NCBI RefSeq assembly: GCF_017356245.1
Contig: NZ_JAFMZZ010000004.1
Coordinates: forward strand, 563,162 to 627,161
Length of the DNA: 64,000 nt
Origin: Bordetella petrii
GTDB taxonomy: Bacteria; Pseudomonadota; Gammaproteobacteria; Burkholderiales; Burkholderiaceae_B
Reading direction: 5' to 3'
In this document: positions 9,034 to 17,929 of the stretch, one piece after another
Numbering within the stretch: position 1 is the first letter of the stretch
Layout of the letters: every line of letters starts with the position of its first letter
Position numbers and translations under genes: made by a program
Notes under the pieces: model-generated
Told to the model about the DNA's origin: nothing
Seen by the model: the letters and a program-made list of their open reading frames with translations, nothing else
The model's database searches: none

Positions 9034-9953
9034 TGGCGCGCCTGAGCCTGCCCGCGCTGGCGGCGCTGTGCGGCGCCCTGCTGGCCGCCGCGCCGAACGC
9101 CCATGGACAGCCGGTGCTGGACGACGGGATGACGCCGGCCCAGGCGCGCGCCCGGCTCGGCCTGCTGGGCCTGGCCCGGCAGGCGGTGCTGCCGCGCGGC
9201 GACGGCCTGCGCGATGTGCGCGTGGATGTGATCGTGCCGGCCGGGCCGGCCCCTGCCCGCGGGTGGCCGGTGCTGTACCTGCTGGACGGCAACGCCACCC
9301 TGCAGGCCCTGGCCGATGCCGGCAGGCCTGCCGCGGCGGTGCTGGTGGGCATCGGCTACGACATCGATGCCCGCCTGGATGTGGACGCGCGCGCCTGGGA
9401 CTACACGCCGCGGCCGCCCCACGCCGGCCGTTCAGGCGGGGCGGACCCGCGCCAGTCCGGCCGCCGCAATGGCGGCGCCGATGCCTGGCTGGATCTGATC
9501 GAGCAGCGCGTCAAGCCGCTGGTGCGCGCGGCCGCGCCCATCGACGCGGCGAGCCAGACGCTGTACGGGCACTCCTACGGCGGCCTGTTCGTGCTGCACG
9601 CCCTGCGCGTCCGCCCCCAGGCGTTCCAGCGCTACGTGGCGGCCAGCCCGTCGCTGTGGTGGCGCGCGCCCTACATGGCCGAACGCCTGCGTACGCTGGA
9701 CACGGCCGCCTGCTGCGCGGCGGCGCCGCGGCAGCTGTACCTGTGGGTGGGAGAAGCGGAACGGTCGCGCCGGGAACGCGACAGGCCGGGGCCCGCGGCT
9801 TCCAGCGCTGGCGCCGGCGCGCGGGCACTGGCGGCCGAACTGGGCGGCAAAGAAGGGCTGGCGGTGCACTACCGCAGCTTTCCGGGCCTGGGGCATGGCG
9901 CGATGCTGCCGGTGTCGGCGCGCGAAGCGGCGCGCATCTCCGCCCTGCCCTGA
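9033..9953 (+). CDS. bfeB: Periplasmic siderophore esterase, IroE/BfeB-like
   Basis: A 306-residue alpha/beta hydrolase of the esterase D / IroE family. A signal peptide (MARLSLPALAALCGALLAAA) predicts periplasmic location. The nucleophile elbow GHSYGGLF is visible, as is a late histidine (FPGLGHGAM) able to complete a Ser-Asp/Glu-His triad. IroE-type enzymes hydrolyse the trilactone of enterobactin or salmochelin, which helps uptake or iron release. The start codon overlaps the bfeA stop (TGATG), indicating translational coupling and a shared iron-controlled promoter. The family could also include other esterases, but the position makes a siderophore role likely. Confidence 0.8.
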   Translation: MARLSLPALAALCGALLAAAPNAHGQPVLDDGMTPAQARARLGLLGLARQAVLPRGDGLRDVRVDVIVPAGPAPARGWPVLYLLDGNATLQALADAGRPAAAVLVGIGYDIDARLDVDARAWDYTPRPPHAGRSGGADPRQSGRRNGGADAWLDLIEQRVKPLVRAAAPIDAASQTLYGHSYGGLFVLHALRVRPQAFQRYVAASPSLWWRAPYMAERLRTLDTAACCAAAPRQLYLWVGEAERSRRERDRPGPAASSAGAGARALAAELGGKEGLAVHYRSFPGLGHGAMLPVSAREAARISALP

Positions 9954-9987
9954 TGCAGGCGCGGCATGGCAGTGTCTGGCGGGCTGA

Positions 9988-10080
9988 CAGGTGTCTGGCT
10001 CCGCAGGCGCCAGACACCGAAGCGGGCGGAGACTGTCTCGGCTATACGGTGTCAGGCACCCTTCGGGAGCCTGACACCTG
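9988..10080. repeat. Double-hairpin intergenic repeat, copy 1
   Basis: Two hairpins with 10-bp stems: GGTGTCTGGC/GCCAGACACC (9990-10018) and GGTGTCAGGC/GCCTGACACC (10048-10078), separated by a 29-base linker containing GACTGTCTC. It lies between the converging bfeB and pstB genes. The same module recurs at 28683, 34366, 42570 and 52382, with a half copy at 58751. Confidence 0.92.
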
Positions 10081-10094
10081 CCGATCCGGCCGGA

Positions 10095-10883
10095 TCAGCC
10101 GAAGCGGCCGGTGATGTAGTCTTCGGTTTCTTTGCGGGCCGGCTTGACGAAGATCTGGTCGGTTTCGCCGAATTCCATCAGTTCGCCCAGGTACATGTAG
10201 GCGGTGTAGTCGGAGCAGCGCGCCGCCTGCTGCATGTTGTGCGTCACGATGACCACGGTGTAGTCGTTCTTCAGTTCGGCGATCAGCTCTTCGATCTTGG
10301 CGGTGGAAATCGGGTCGAGCGCCGAGCAAGGTTCGTCCAGCAGCAGCACTTCGGGCTTGATGGCCACTCCGCGCGCAATGCACAGGCGCTGCTGCTGCCC
10401 GCCCGACAGGCTGTTGCCGCTTTGATGCAGCTTGTCTTTCACTTCGCCCCACAGCGCGGCCTTGGACAGCGCCCATTCCACGCGCTCGTCCATTTCGCCC
10501 TTGGACAGGCGCTCGAACAGGCGCACGCCGAACGCGATGTTGTCGTAGATGCTCATGGGAAACGGCGTGGGCTTCTGAAACACCATGCCGATCTTGGCGC
10601 GGATCAGCGAAATATCGGTCTTGGAGGTCAGCAGGTTTTCGCCGTCGAGCATGATTTCGCCCTCGGCGCGCTGGCCCGGGTACAGCTCGAACATGCGGTT
10701 GAAGGTGCGCAGCAGCGTGGATTTTCCGCAGCCCGACGGGCCGATGAACGCGGTGACCTTGTTTTCGCGGATCGACATGTTCACGTTGCGGATGGCATGG
10801 AACTTGCCGTAGTAGAAGTTCAGGTCCTTAACTTCGATCTTGGCTTTGGCGGCGGGGGCGGCGGTAGCAGCGGTGTTTTCCAT
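10095..10883 (-). CDS. pstB: Phosphate ABC transporter ATP-binding protein PstB
   Basis: A 262-residue ABC ATPase. Visible motifs are Walker [10 protein letters not shown] (about residue 45), the signature [16 protein letters not shown] and Walker [14 protein letters not shown], followed by the PstB-typical segment [18 protein letters not shown]. It energises high-affinity phosphate import with PstS, PstC and PstA, and the complex also signals phosphate status to PhoR in many bacteria. It is the last gene of pstSCAB; phoU, which often follows, is not in the window: the next element is a dispersed repeat and then the oppositely oriented bfe locus. Confidence 0.97.
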   Translation of the reverse strand: MENTAATAAPAAKAKIEVKDLNFYYGKFHAIRNVNMSIRENKVTAFIGPSGCGKSTLLRTFNRMFELYPGQRAEGEIMLDGENLLTSKTDISLIRAKIGMVFQKPTPFPMSIYDNIAFGVRLFERLSKGEMDERVEWALSKAALWGEVKDKLHQSGNSLSGGQQQRLCIARGVAIKPEVLLLDEPCSALDPISTAKIEELIAELKNDYTVVIVTHNMQQAARCSDYTAYMYLGELMEFGETDQIFVKPARKETEDYITGRFG

Positions 10884-10924
10884 TTATCTTCCCGAGGCCG
10901 GCGCGCGCGGGCGCCGGCGTGCAA

Positions 10925-11782
10925 TCACGATTTGCGGAACAGGTTGCGGGCCAGGATGTTGATGCCCAGCACCAGCAGGGTGATCAGGGTGGCGCCGGCC
11001 CAGGCCAGGTTGTTCCAGTCCTGGAACGGACTGGCCGCGTATTGGTAGATGACCACCGGCAGGTTGGCCATGGGCTGGTTCATGTTCATCGACATGAACT
11101 GGTTCGACAGCGCCGTGAACAGCAGCGGCGCGGTTTCGCCCGAGATGCGGGCGATGGCCAGCAGGATGCCGGTGATGATGCCGGACTTGGCGGCGCGATA
11201 GCACACCAGGGTGATCATGCGCCACTTGGGGCAGCCCAGCGCGGCGGTGGCTTCGCGCAGGCTGTTGGGCACCAGCAGCAGCATGTTGTCGGTGGTGCGC
11301 ACCACCACCGGGATCACCAGGATGGCCAGCGCCAGCGAACCGGCCCAGCCCGAATAGTGCCCCACCTGGGCCACGTACACGGCATAGATGAACAGGCCGA
11401 TGATGATCGACGGAGCCGACAGCAGCACGTCGTTCAGGAAGCGCGTGGCCGGAGCCAGCCAGCCGCGCTGGCCGTATTCGGCCAGGTAGGTGCCGGCCAG
11501 GATGCCCACCGGCGTGCCCACCAGGGTGCCCACGCCGGCCATCAGCAGGCTGCCGGTGATGGCGTTGATCAGCCCGCCCTGCTGGCCCGGCGGCGGCGTG
11601 ATTTCGGTAAACAGCGTCAGCGACAGCGCCGGCGCGCCCTTGAACACCAGCGTCAGAATGATCCAGAACAGCCAGAACAGCCCGAACATCAGGGTTGCCA
11701 GCGAAATCGTCAGCATCACCTTGTTGACCAGGTGGCGCCGGCGATAGATGCCGTTCTTCATGTTGAGTACGGATTCAGCCAT
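10925..11782 (-). CDS. pstA: Phosphate ABC transporter permease PstA
   Basis: A 285-residue inner-membrane permease with about six hydrophobic segments and the BPD_transp_1 domain ([21 protein letters not shown] near residue 190 is the EAA-type loop contacting PstB). It pairs with PstC to form the phosphate channel. The ATG at 11782 ([10 protein letters not shown]) is used; a second in-frame ATG eight residues later is an alternative. It lies 20 bases downstream of pstC and 41 bases upstream of pstB, so the operon is tight. Confidence 0.95.
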   Translation of the reverse strand: MAESVLNMKNGIYRRRHLVNKVMLTISLATLMFGLFWLFWIILTLVFKGAPALSLTLFTEITPPPGQQGGLINAITGSLLMAGVGTLVGTPVGILAGTYLAEYGQRGWLAPATRFLNDVLLSAPSIIIGLFIYAVYVAQVGHYSGWAGSLALAILVIPVVVRTTDNMLLLVPNSLREATAALGCPKWRMITLVCYRAAKSGIITGILLAIARISGETAPLLFTALSNQFMSMNMNQPMANLPVVIYQYAASPFQDWNNLAWAGATLITLLVLGINILARNLFRKS

Positions 11783-11802
11783 GTGTTTTTCCCGGTGCTC
11801 GC

Positions 11803-12819
11803 TCAGGTTTTCTTGCCTTCGGCCGCCGACAGGCGCAGCAGCAGCACCTTCGAGCATGCCAGCACCACCGTGGTGATCAGGAACAGGATCAGGCCCAGTT
11901 CGAGCAGCGCGGACTTCTGCATGCCGCCCGCTTCGTTGAATTCGTTGGCCAGCGCGGAAGCAATGGAGTTGCCCGGCGAGAACAGCGAATCGGGCCAGCG
12001 GAAGGCGTTGCCGATGACGAAGGTGACCGCCATGGTCTCGCCCAGGGCGCGGCCCAGGCCCAGCATGATGCCGCCGATGACGCCCGACTTGGTGAAAGGC
12101 AGCACCACGCGCCACATGACTTCCCAGGTCGTGCTGCCCAGCCCGTACGCCGATTCTTTCAGCATGGGCGGAACCAGTTCGAAGACGTCGCGCATGACGG
12201 CGGCGATGAACGGGATGATCATGATGGACAGGATCAGGCCCGCCGTGAAGATGCCGATGCCGAAGGGCGGGCCGGCGAAAATGCCGCCGATCAGCGGCAG
12301 GCTGCCCAGCGTGGCGATCAGCCCGGGCTGCACGTATTCCTGGAAGATCGGCACGAACACGAACAGGCCCCACATGCCGTAGATGATGGACGGGATGGCG
12401 GCCAGCATTTCAACGGCGGTGCCCAGCGGGCGGCGCAGCCAGGCGGGCGACAGTTCGGTCAGGAAGATGGCGATGCCGAACGACACCGGCACGGCGATGA
12501 TCAGCGCGATGGCCGAGGTGAGCAGCGTGCCCACGATGGGCACCACGGCGCCGAAGTGCTGCTTGACCGGATCCCAGTCGTTGGTCCAGAGAAACGACAG
12601 GCCGTATTCCGCCAGGGTTTCGCGGCTGCCGTAGATCAGCGACGCCATGATGGCCGCCAGCAGGATGAACACCAGGAAGGCGAACAGCCGGGTCAGGTTC
12701 TTGAACAGCGCATCCATTAGCGCGTTTTTGCTTTGCTTCATAGGCGAGGGCGTGCCGGTGGTGACGGAATCCGTCTCGCGGGACGGTAGCAACACCGTAT
12801 TATCCATTACCGCGCTCAT
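11803..12819 (-). CDS. pstC: Phosphate ABC transporter permease PstC
   Basis: A 338-residue permease of the PstC family, with the first transmembrane helix at about residues 45-65 ([20 protein letters not shown]) and the EAA-type loop [21 protein letters not shown]. The start at 12819 ([10 protein letters not shown]) has AAGGAAA upstream; other in-frame ATGs at 12807 and 12741 remain possible. It follows pstS after a 101-base gap that contains two hairpins, suggesting that the binding protein is made in excess over the permeases. Confidence 0.94.
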   Translation of the reverse strand: MSAVMDNTVLLPSRETDSVTTGTPSPMKQSKNALMDALFKNLTRLFAFLVFILLAAIMASLIYGSRETLAEYGLSFLWTNDWDPVKQHFGAVVPIVGTLLTSAIALIIAVPVSFGIAIFLTELSPAWLRRPLGTAVEMLAAIPSIIYGMWGLFVFVPIFQEYVQPGLIATLGSLPLIGGIFAGPPFGIGIFTAGLILSIMIIPFIAAVMRDVFELVPPMLKESAYGLGSTTWEVMWRVVLPFTKSGVIGGIMLGLGRALGETMAVTFVIGNAFRWPDSLFSPGNSIASALANEFNEAGGMQKSALLELGLILFLITTVVLACSKVLLLRLSAAEGKKT

Positions 12820-12854
12820 GGATGGGCTTTCCTTGGAGGACGCTTCGGAACAGG

Positions 12855-12898
12855 CGCGCCGGGCGGCGCGACCTGGCACACGGGCCCGCAGGCCCGTG
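12855..12898 (-). promoter_or_regulatory. Tandem hairpins between pstS and pstC
   Basis: Two stems lie in the pstS-pstC gap: CGCGCC/GGCGCG (12855-12870) and CACGGGCC/GGCCCGTG (12879-12898). Neither is followed by a T run. They probably stabilise the pstS 3' end or reduce read-through, as is common for binding-protein genes at the head of ABC operons. Confidence 0.5.
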
Positions 12899-12920
12899 CG
12901 CCATGAACTGCAGACTGCGT

Positions 12921-13961
12921 TTACTTCCAGACCGGCTTGCCGTCGGCGCTCTTGATTTCGCCCCAGGCGGCGCGGATTTCAGCCGTGACCGAATCGGGCA
13001 GCGGCACGTAGTCCAGCGCTTCGGCCGACTTGTTGCCATTTTTGAAGGCCCAGTCGAAGAATTCCAGCACGGCGCGGCCTTGCTCGGGCTTGTCCTGCAC
13101 CTTGTGCACCAGGATGAAGGTGGCGGCGGTGACGGGCCACGATTCGGCGCCCGGCTCGTTGGTCAGCACCACGCCCATGCCGGGCGCGCTCTTCCAGTCG
13201 GCGTTGGCGGCTGCGGCGGCGAAGGCCGACTGCTCGGGCTGCACGAACTTGCCATCCTTGTTCTGCAGCTGGGTCCAGGCCAGCTTGTTCTGCTTGGCGT
13301 AGGCGTATTCGACGTAGCCGATCGAGTTCTTCAGCTGGCCGACGTAGGCGGCGACGCCTTCGTTACCCTTGCCGCCCTGGCCGGTGGGCCACTTCACGGC
13401 TTTGCCTTCGCCCACTTTTTCTTTCCATTCGGGCGAGACTTTCGACAGGTAGTTGGTCCAGCCGAAGGTCGTGCCCGAACCGTCGGAACGGTGCACCACG
13501 ATGATGTCGGCCGCGGGCAGCTTGGCGTCGGGGTTCAGCGCCTTGATGGCGGCGTCGTCCCACTTCTTGACCTTGCCCAGGAAGATGTCGGCCAGCACGG
13601 GGCCCGACAGCTTCAGCTGGCCCGGCTTGATGCCTTCGATGTTGACCACCGGCACGGTGCCGCCGATCACGGCCGGAAACTGCAGCAGGCCGTTCTTTTC
13701 CAGGTCGGCAGCCTTGAGGGGGTCGTCCGAGGCGCCGAAATCGACCGTCTTGGCCTTGATCTGCTGCTGGCCGCCGCCCGAGCCGATCGACTGGTAGTTC
13801 ACGGCGTTGTTAGTGGCGGCCTTGTAGTCGGAAGCCCACTTGGCGTAGACGGGGTACGGGAATGAAGCGCCGGCGCCGGTGATATTGGCGGCCTGCACGG
13901 CGAAGGCAGCGCCGCTCAGGGCGACGCCGATGGTAATTTGCTTGAAGACACGGTTGAACAT
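12921..13961 (-). CDS. pstS: Periplasmic phosphate-binding protein PstS
   Basis: A 346-residue secreted binding protein. The signal peptide ([20 protein letters not shown], cleavage near VQAA) precedes [17 protein letters not shown], the PstS hallmark. Phosphate-ligand segments [22 protein letters not shown] and [17 protein letters not shown] are present. The ATG at 13961 has AAGGAA 7 bases upstream. It is the first gene of pstSCAB, preceded by a well-formed Pho box and -10 (14034-14067). It delivers inorganic phosphate to PstCA. Confidence 0.97.
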   Translation of the reverse strand: MFNRVFKQITIGVALSGAAFAVQAANITGAGASFPYPVYAKWASDYKAATNNAVNYQSIGSGGGQQQIKAKTVDFGASDDPLKAADLEKNGLLQFPAVIGGTVPVVNIEGIKPGQLKLSGPVLADIFLGKVKKWDDAAIKALNPDAKLPAADIIVVHRSDGSGTTFGWTNYLSKVSPEWKEKVGEGKAVKWPTGQGGKGNEGVAAYVGQLKNSIGYVEYAYAKQNKLAWTQLQNKDGKFVQPEQSAFAAAAANADWKSAPGMGVVLTNEPGAESWPVTAATFILVHKVQDKPEQGRAVLEFFDWAFKNGNKSAEALDYVPLPDSVTAEIRAAWGEIKSADGKPVWK

Positions 13962-14033
13962 TCGGGTTCCTTCTGTGCTCGTTGAGGAAGTCGCGGCGGG
14001 CTGACTGCGCCCGTCTGATCGCCGACGCAACGA

Positions 14034-14067
14034 ATGTTAGAAGCGCAACATGACAAGACCGTGACAG
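14034..14067 (-). promoter_or_regulatory. Pho box and -10 of the pstSCAB promoter
   Basis: On the minus strand CTGTCAC-GGTC-TTGTCAT (14050-14067) matches 12 of 14 positions of the PhoB direct repeat CTGTCAT-N4-CTGTCAT. After 10 bases comes TAACAT (14034-14039) as the -10 box, the spacing expected when PhoB replaces the -35. The implied leader to pstS is about 65 bases. Confidence 0.75.
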
Positions 14068-14093
14068 TCACATACGCGACATGCGCCGCGCCC

Positions 14094-14118
14094 GCCCCGG
14101 GGGGCAGCCCCCTGGGGC
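14094..14118 (-). terminator. GC-rich hairpin downstream of ppk
   Basis: An 11-bp stem (GCCCCGGGGGG / CCCCCTGGGGC with one G-T pair) around CAG lies directly after the ppk stop. There is no T tract, so it may be a weak or Rho-assisted terminator or a 3'-end stabiliser; it also insulates the pstS promoter from ppk transcription. Confidence 0.5.
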
Positions 14119-14126
14119 GCCGCCCC

Positions 14127-16199
14127 CTATCCCAGGCGCTCCATCAGGAAATCGTGCAGATTGAAGGGCGCGCGGCGGCTGCGCACCCGGGCATAGGTGC
14201 CGTCGGACTGCTGCTGCCAGGCCAGCTGGTTGTCGCGCAGGGCATAGGTGAAGGCCTCGTCGATGACCCGCTTCTTGAGCGCCTTGTCGGCCACCGGGAA
14301 AGCCACCTCGACCCGGCGGAAGAAATTGCGGTCCATCCAGTCGGCGGATGACAGGTACACGGTTTCCTCGCCGTCGGCATGGAAATAGAACACCCGCGAG
14401 TGCTCGAGGAAGCGCCCCACGATGGAACGCACCCGGATATTGTCTGACAATCCGGGCACCCCGGCCCGCAGGGCGCATACCCCGCGCACCACCAGGTCGA
14501 TTTTCACCCCCGCCTGGCTGGCCTTGTACAGCTCGGCGATGATCTGCTCTTCGAGCAGCGAGTTCATCTTGGCCATGATGCGGGCCTTGCGGCCGGCCTT
14601 TGCGGCCCGGATTTCGGCCCGGATCAGGGCCATCATGGTCTCGTGCAGGGTGAAAGGCGACTGCAGCAGCGCCTTCAGGCTGCGCCGGGCTCCCAGGCCG
14701 GTAAGCTGGGTAAAGACCTTGTCCATGTCCTCGCACAGGCGCGGATCGGCCGTCAGCAGGCCGAAATCGGTGTACAGCCGCGCGGTGCGGGGATGGTAGT
14801 TGCCGGTGCCCAGGTGGGCGTAGCGGCGCAGCCGGCCCTTTTCGCGGCGCAGCACCAGGGCCATCTTGGCGTGCGTCTTGTGGGCCACGACGCCGTACAC
14901 CACGTGCGCCCCCACCTCTTCCAGGCGGGCCGCCCAATTGATGTTGGTCTGCTCGTCGAAGCGGGCCATCAGCTCGACCACCACCGTCACTTCCTTGCCG
15001 GCGCGCGCCGCGGCCAGCAGGATCTGCATCAGCTCGGAGTCTTCGCCGGTGCGGTAGATGGTCTGCTTGATGGCCATGACGTCGGGATCCAGCGCGGCAG
15101 CCGTCAGGAAATCGATAACGGGCTGGAATGACTGGTACGGATGGTGCAGCAGCCGGTCGGCCTCGGCCACGGCCGCGAACAGCTCGGCCGGCTTGTCGGC
15201 CACGCGCTCGAACGGCGGCGGCACCGTGCCGTGGTGCGGCGGGAAGACCAGGTCGGGGCGCGTGCCGGCATTGCACAGCTGCATCAGGCGCGACAGGTTC
15301 ACCGGGCCGTTGACGCGGTAGGTGTCTTCCGCGGTAAGCGAGAACTCGCGCTGCAGGTAGGCTTCCAGGTCGGGAGGGGTAAGGCGGTCGATTTCCAGGC
15401 GCACGGCCGCCCCGAAGTTGCGCTGCGACAGCTCGCCCTGCAGGGCGTGGCGCAGGTTGGTGACTTCTTCTTCGTCGACGAACAGGTCGCTGTTGCGCGT
15501 TACCCGCCACTGGTAGCAGCCCAGCATTTCCAGCCCCGGGAACAGCTCGCCCACGAAGGCTCGCAGCAGCGAGGTGAGCAGGACATAGCCGTCGGGCTGG
15601 CCCGAAATCTCGGGCGGCATCTTGATCAGCCTCGGCAGCGCCCGCGGGGCCTGCACCACGGCGATCGAGGCCTGGCGGCCGAAGGCGTCGGCGCCCGACA
15701 GCGCCACGATGAAGTTCAGGCTTTTGTTGTAGACGCGGGGAAACGGGTGGGCCGGGTCGAGCCCGATGGGCGTCAGCAGCGGCATGACGTCGCGGTTGAA
15801 CACGTTGCGCGCCCACTGCTGCTGCTCGGCGTTCCATTCAGAGGCATGGTGCAGCGCAATGCCCTCGGCGTCCAGGCGCGGCAGGATGTCGTCGTTCAGC
15901 AGGCTGTACTGGCGGTCGACCAGTGCGTGCACTTTTTCCTGGACGCGCGCGAAGGCCTCGGCCGGCGTGCGGCCATCGGGCCCCACCAGCGCGGGGTTCT
16001 GCCGCTGCTGTTCTTTCAGGCTGGAAATACGGATTTCGAAGAACTCGTCCAGGTTCGAACTGACAATGCACACATAGCGCAGGCGTTCGAGCAGCGGCAC
16101 CCGGGGATTTTCCGCCATCGCCAGGACCCGTTCGTTGAATTTCAGCAGTGACAGCTCGCGGTTCAGGAACGGAGGCTCAACGGACGGACGAGTCGACAT
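14127..16199 (-). CDS. ppk: Polyphosphate kinase PPK1
   Basis: About 690 residues with the full PPK1 layout: N-terminal LNRELSLLKFNERVLAMAE, middle domain, and the catalytic domains with HLGTGNYHPRTARLYTDFG (the autophosphorylated histidine region). It polymerises the gamma phosphate of ATP into inorganic polyphosphate at the membrane. I use the ATG at 16199 (MSTRPSVEPP); a start at 16211 is equally possible. The open frame back to 16259 would begin upstream of the proposed promoter start and is unlikely. The gene is divergent from ppx, has its own Pho-box-like repeat, and lies beside pstSCAB, linking storage to phosphate supply. Confidence 0.96.
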   Translation of the reverse strand: MSTRPSVEPPFLNRELSLLKFNERVLAMAENPRVPLLERLRYVCIVSSNLDEFFEIRISSLKEQQRQNPALVGPDGRTPAEAFARVQEKVHALVDRQYSLLNDDILPRLDAEGIALHHASEWNAEQQQWARNVFNRDVMPLLTPIGLDPAHPFPRVYNKSLNFIVALSGADAFGRQASIAVVQAPRALPRLIKMPPEISGQPDGYVLLTSLLRAFVGELFPGLEMLGCYQWRVTRNSDLFVDEEEVTNLRHALQGELSQRNFGAAVRLEIDRLTPPDLEAYLQREFSLTAEDTYRVNGPVNLSRLMQLCNAGTRPDLVFPPHHGTVPPPFERVADKPAELFAAVAEADRLLHHPYQSFQPVIDFLTAAALDPDVMAIKQTIYRTGEDSELMQILLAAARAGKEVTVVVELMARFDEQTNINWAARLEEVGAHVVYGVVAHKTHAKMALVLRREKGRLRRYAHLGTGNYHPRTARLYTDFGLLTADPRLCEDMDKVFTQLTGLGARRSLKALLQSPFTLHETMMALIRAEIRAAKAGRKARIMAKMNSLLEEQIIAELYKASQAGVKIDLVVRGVCALRAGVPGLSDNIRVRSIVGRFLEHSRVFYFHADGEETVYLSSADWMDRNFFRRVEVAFPVADKALKKRVIDEAFTYALRDNQLAWQQQSDGTYARVRSRRAPFNLHDFLMERLG

Positions 16200-16230
16200 A
16201 CTGGATCCCATGGAGGAGGACAAAGCCCTG

Positions 16231-16264
16231 GTTTTACTGCAGTTAAATGACGATTCCATGACAT
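16231..16264 (-). promoter_or_regulatory. Candidate Pho box and -10 upstream of ppk
   Basis: ATGTCAT-GGAA-TCGTCAT (minus strand, 16247-16264) matches 11 of 14 Pho-box positions. Ten bases later lies TAAAAC (16231-16236), the same spacing as at pstS. The transcript would start near 16224, giving a short ppk leader. Confidence 0.55.
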
Positions 16265-16336
16265 TGCAGCTAACCCGCTAGGGTACGCCAAAACCGGGGC
16301 GCGCGGCGGCCCGGCCGGGCTGTCATATCGGTTATC

Positions 16337-16342
16337 TATAAT
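16337..16342 (+). promoter_or_regulatory. -10 box of ppx
   Basis: A perfect TATAAT lies 32 bases before the ppx start codon. No good -35 hexamer is seen at the normal distance. Confidence 0.5.
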
Positions 16343-16373
16343 CGGCCCACTCACAGTCTTACCGACATACCGC

Positions 16374-17864
16374 ATGGATCATCTTCTGGCCGCCGTAGAC
16401 CTCGGCTCCAACAGCTTTCGCCTCTCGATCGGGCGGGTCGTCCAGCAAGAAGACGGCGCGCAGGCCATCTACCAGATCGACCGCCTGAAAGAAACAGTGC
16501 GGCTGGCGGCGGGCCTGGACCAGGACAAGCGGCTGGGCGAAGCGGCGGTCGAGCGCGCCGTGGCAGTACTGGAACGCTTCGGCGAACGGCTGCACAGCTT
16601 CCACCCCAGCCGGGTTCGCGCGGTGGCCACCAACACCTTCCGGGTGGCCCGCAACACGCCCGAATTCCTGCCCCGCGCCCAGGAAGCGCTGGGCTTCCCC
16701 ATTGAAGTGATAGCCGGGCGCGAAGAGGCCCGGCTTATTTTTTCCGGGGTAGTCCATACACTGCCGTCCTCGCCCAACCGGCGCCTGGTGATCGACATCG
16801 GCGGCGGCTCTACCGAAGTCATCATCGGCAAGGGCTTCGAACCGGGCCTGATGTCGTCGCTGTACATGGGCTGTGTCAGCTACAGCCGGCAATTCTTTCC
16901 CGACGGCGCGGTAGACGCCCACCAGATGAAGCAGGCCGAACTGGCGGCGCGGCGCGAAATCGAGATCATCGCCAAGCAGTACCGCAAGACCGGCTGGAAA
17001 GAAGCCTATGGCTCGTCGGGCACCGCCAAGGCGCTGTACGCCATCCTGACCGAATGCGGGTTTTCCGACCGGGGCATCACGCGGGCGGGCCTGAACCGGC
17101 TGAAAGACCGCATCATCCGCTCGGGCCGCGTCATTCCGCAGGAACTGCCCGGCATCAAGCTCGAACGCGCCGACGTGCTGCCCGGCGGGCTGGCCATCAT
17201 GAGCGCCCTGTTCGACGAGCTGGGCATCGAAGTCATGCATACCGGCGACGGCGCGCTGCGGCTGGGGGTGCTGTACGACCTGCTGGGCCGCGACGCGGCG
17301 CACGACAAGCGCGATGAATCGGTGCAGCAGTTCATGAAGCGCTATCACATCGACGCCAACCAGGCCCAGCGGGTCCGCCAGGCGGCGCTGTCGTTCTTCG
17401 ATTCGATCTATCCGGCCGACAACGGCCGCACCGAGCTGCGCAATGCGCTGGGCTGGGCGGCCGACCTGCACGAAGTGGGCCTGTCCATCGCCCACAACGC
17501 ATACCACAAGCACACCGCCTACGTGCTGGGCAATGCCGACATGCCGGGGTTCTCGCGCGCCGACCAGCAACTGCTGGCCCTGCTGGCGCTGGGGCACCAG
17601 GGCAAGCTGGCCAAGCTGGAATCGCTGGTGCGCGACCGCAGCCAGTGGGTGGCCATTCTGTGCCTGCGGCTGGCGGTGCTGCTGCTGCGCCGCCGCGCCG
17701 ATATCGCGCAAATGCCGCTGACGGTGTCGGTGCGCGGCGATTCGATCGTGGTGCGGGTCAACCGGGCCTGGCTGGCCAAGCACCCGCTCAGCGATTTCAC
17801 GCTGCGCGCCGAAGAATCAGAATGGCGAAAAGTCGGTTTCTCGTTCGAGCTGCTTGAGTTCTAG
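16374..17864 (+). CDS. ppx: Exopolyphosphatase (Ppx/GppA family)
   Basis: A 496-residue ASKHA-fold phosphatase. Phosphate-1 motif AVDLGSNSFRLSIGR begins at residue 8 and phosphate-2 motif LVIDIGGGSTEVIIGKG lies near residue 140; the C-terminal HD-like domain (about 310-490) makes it the long Ppx type rather than short GppA. It releases phosphate from polyphosphate ends and may also hydrolyse pppGpp. It is divergent from ppk with a 174-base shared region and converges on olsB. Having ppx divergent rather than in a ppk-ppx operon allows separate control of synthesis and breakdown. Confidence 0.93.
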   Translation: MDHLLAAVDLGSNSFRLSIGRVVQQEDGAQAIYQIDRLKETVRLAAGLDQDKRLGEAAVERAVAVLERFGERLHSFHPSRVRAVATNTFRVARNTPEFLPRAQEALGFPIEVIAGREEARLIFSGVVHTLPSSPNRRLVIDIGGGSTEVIIGKGFEPGLMSSLYMGCVSYSRQFFPDGAVDAHQMKQAELAARREIEIIAKQYRKTGWKEAYGSSGTAKALYAILTECGFSDRGITRAGLNRLKDRIIRSGRVIPQELPGIKLERADVLPGGLAIMSALFDELGIEVMHTGDGALRLGVLYDLLGRDAAHDKRDESVQQFMKRYHIDANQAQRVRQAALSFFDSIYPADNGRTELRNALGWAADLHEVGLSIAHNAYHKHTAYVLGNADMPGFSRADQQLLALLALGHQGKLAKLESLVRDRSQWVAILCLRLAVLLLRRRADIAQMPLTVSVRGDSIVVRVNRAWLAKHPLSDFTLRAEESEWRKVGFSFELLEF

Positions 17865-17929
17865 CCGCAGCGGACGGGTGGCCCGGCGGATCAGCCGGAT
17901 GCGCAAGCGCCGCAGCAGCCTGCGCATGA

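Noticed and set aside
16320-16337. A CTGTCAT sequence upstream of ppx considered as a Pho box
   Set aside because: The second repeat is poor (GTTATCT) and it would touch the -10 box directly, unlike the spacing at pstS and ppk.
17817-17927. A 36-codon Arg-rich minus-strand ORF two bases after olsB, where olsA might be expected
   Set aside because: It lies wholly or nearly so antisense to the ppx 3' end, has no acyltransferase motif, and its arginine richness is expected from GC bias. A truncated olsA cannot be shown.
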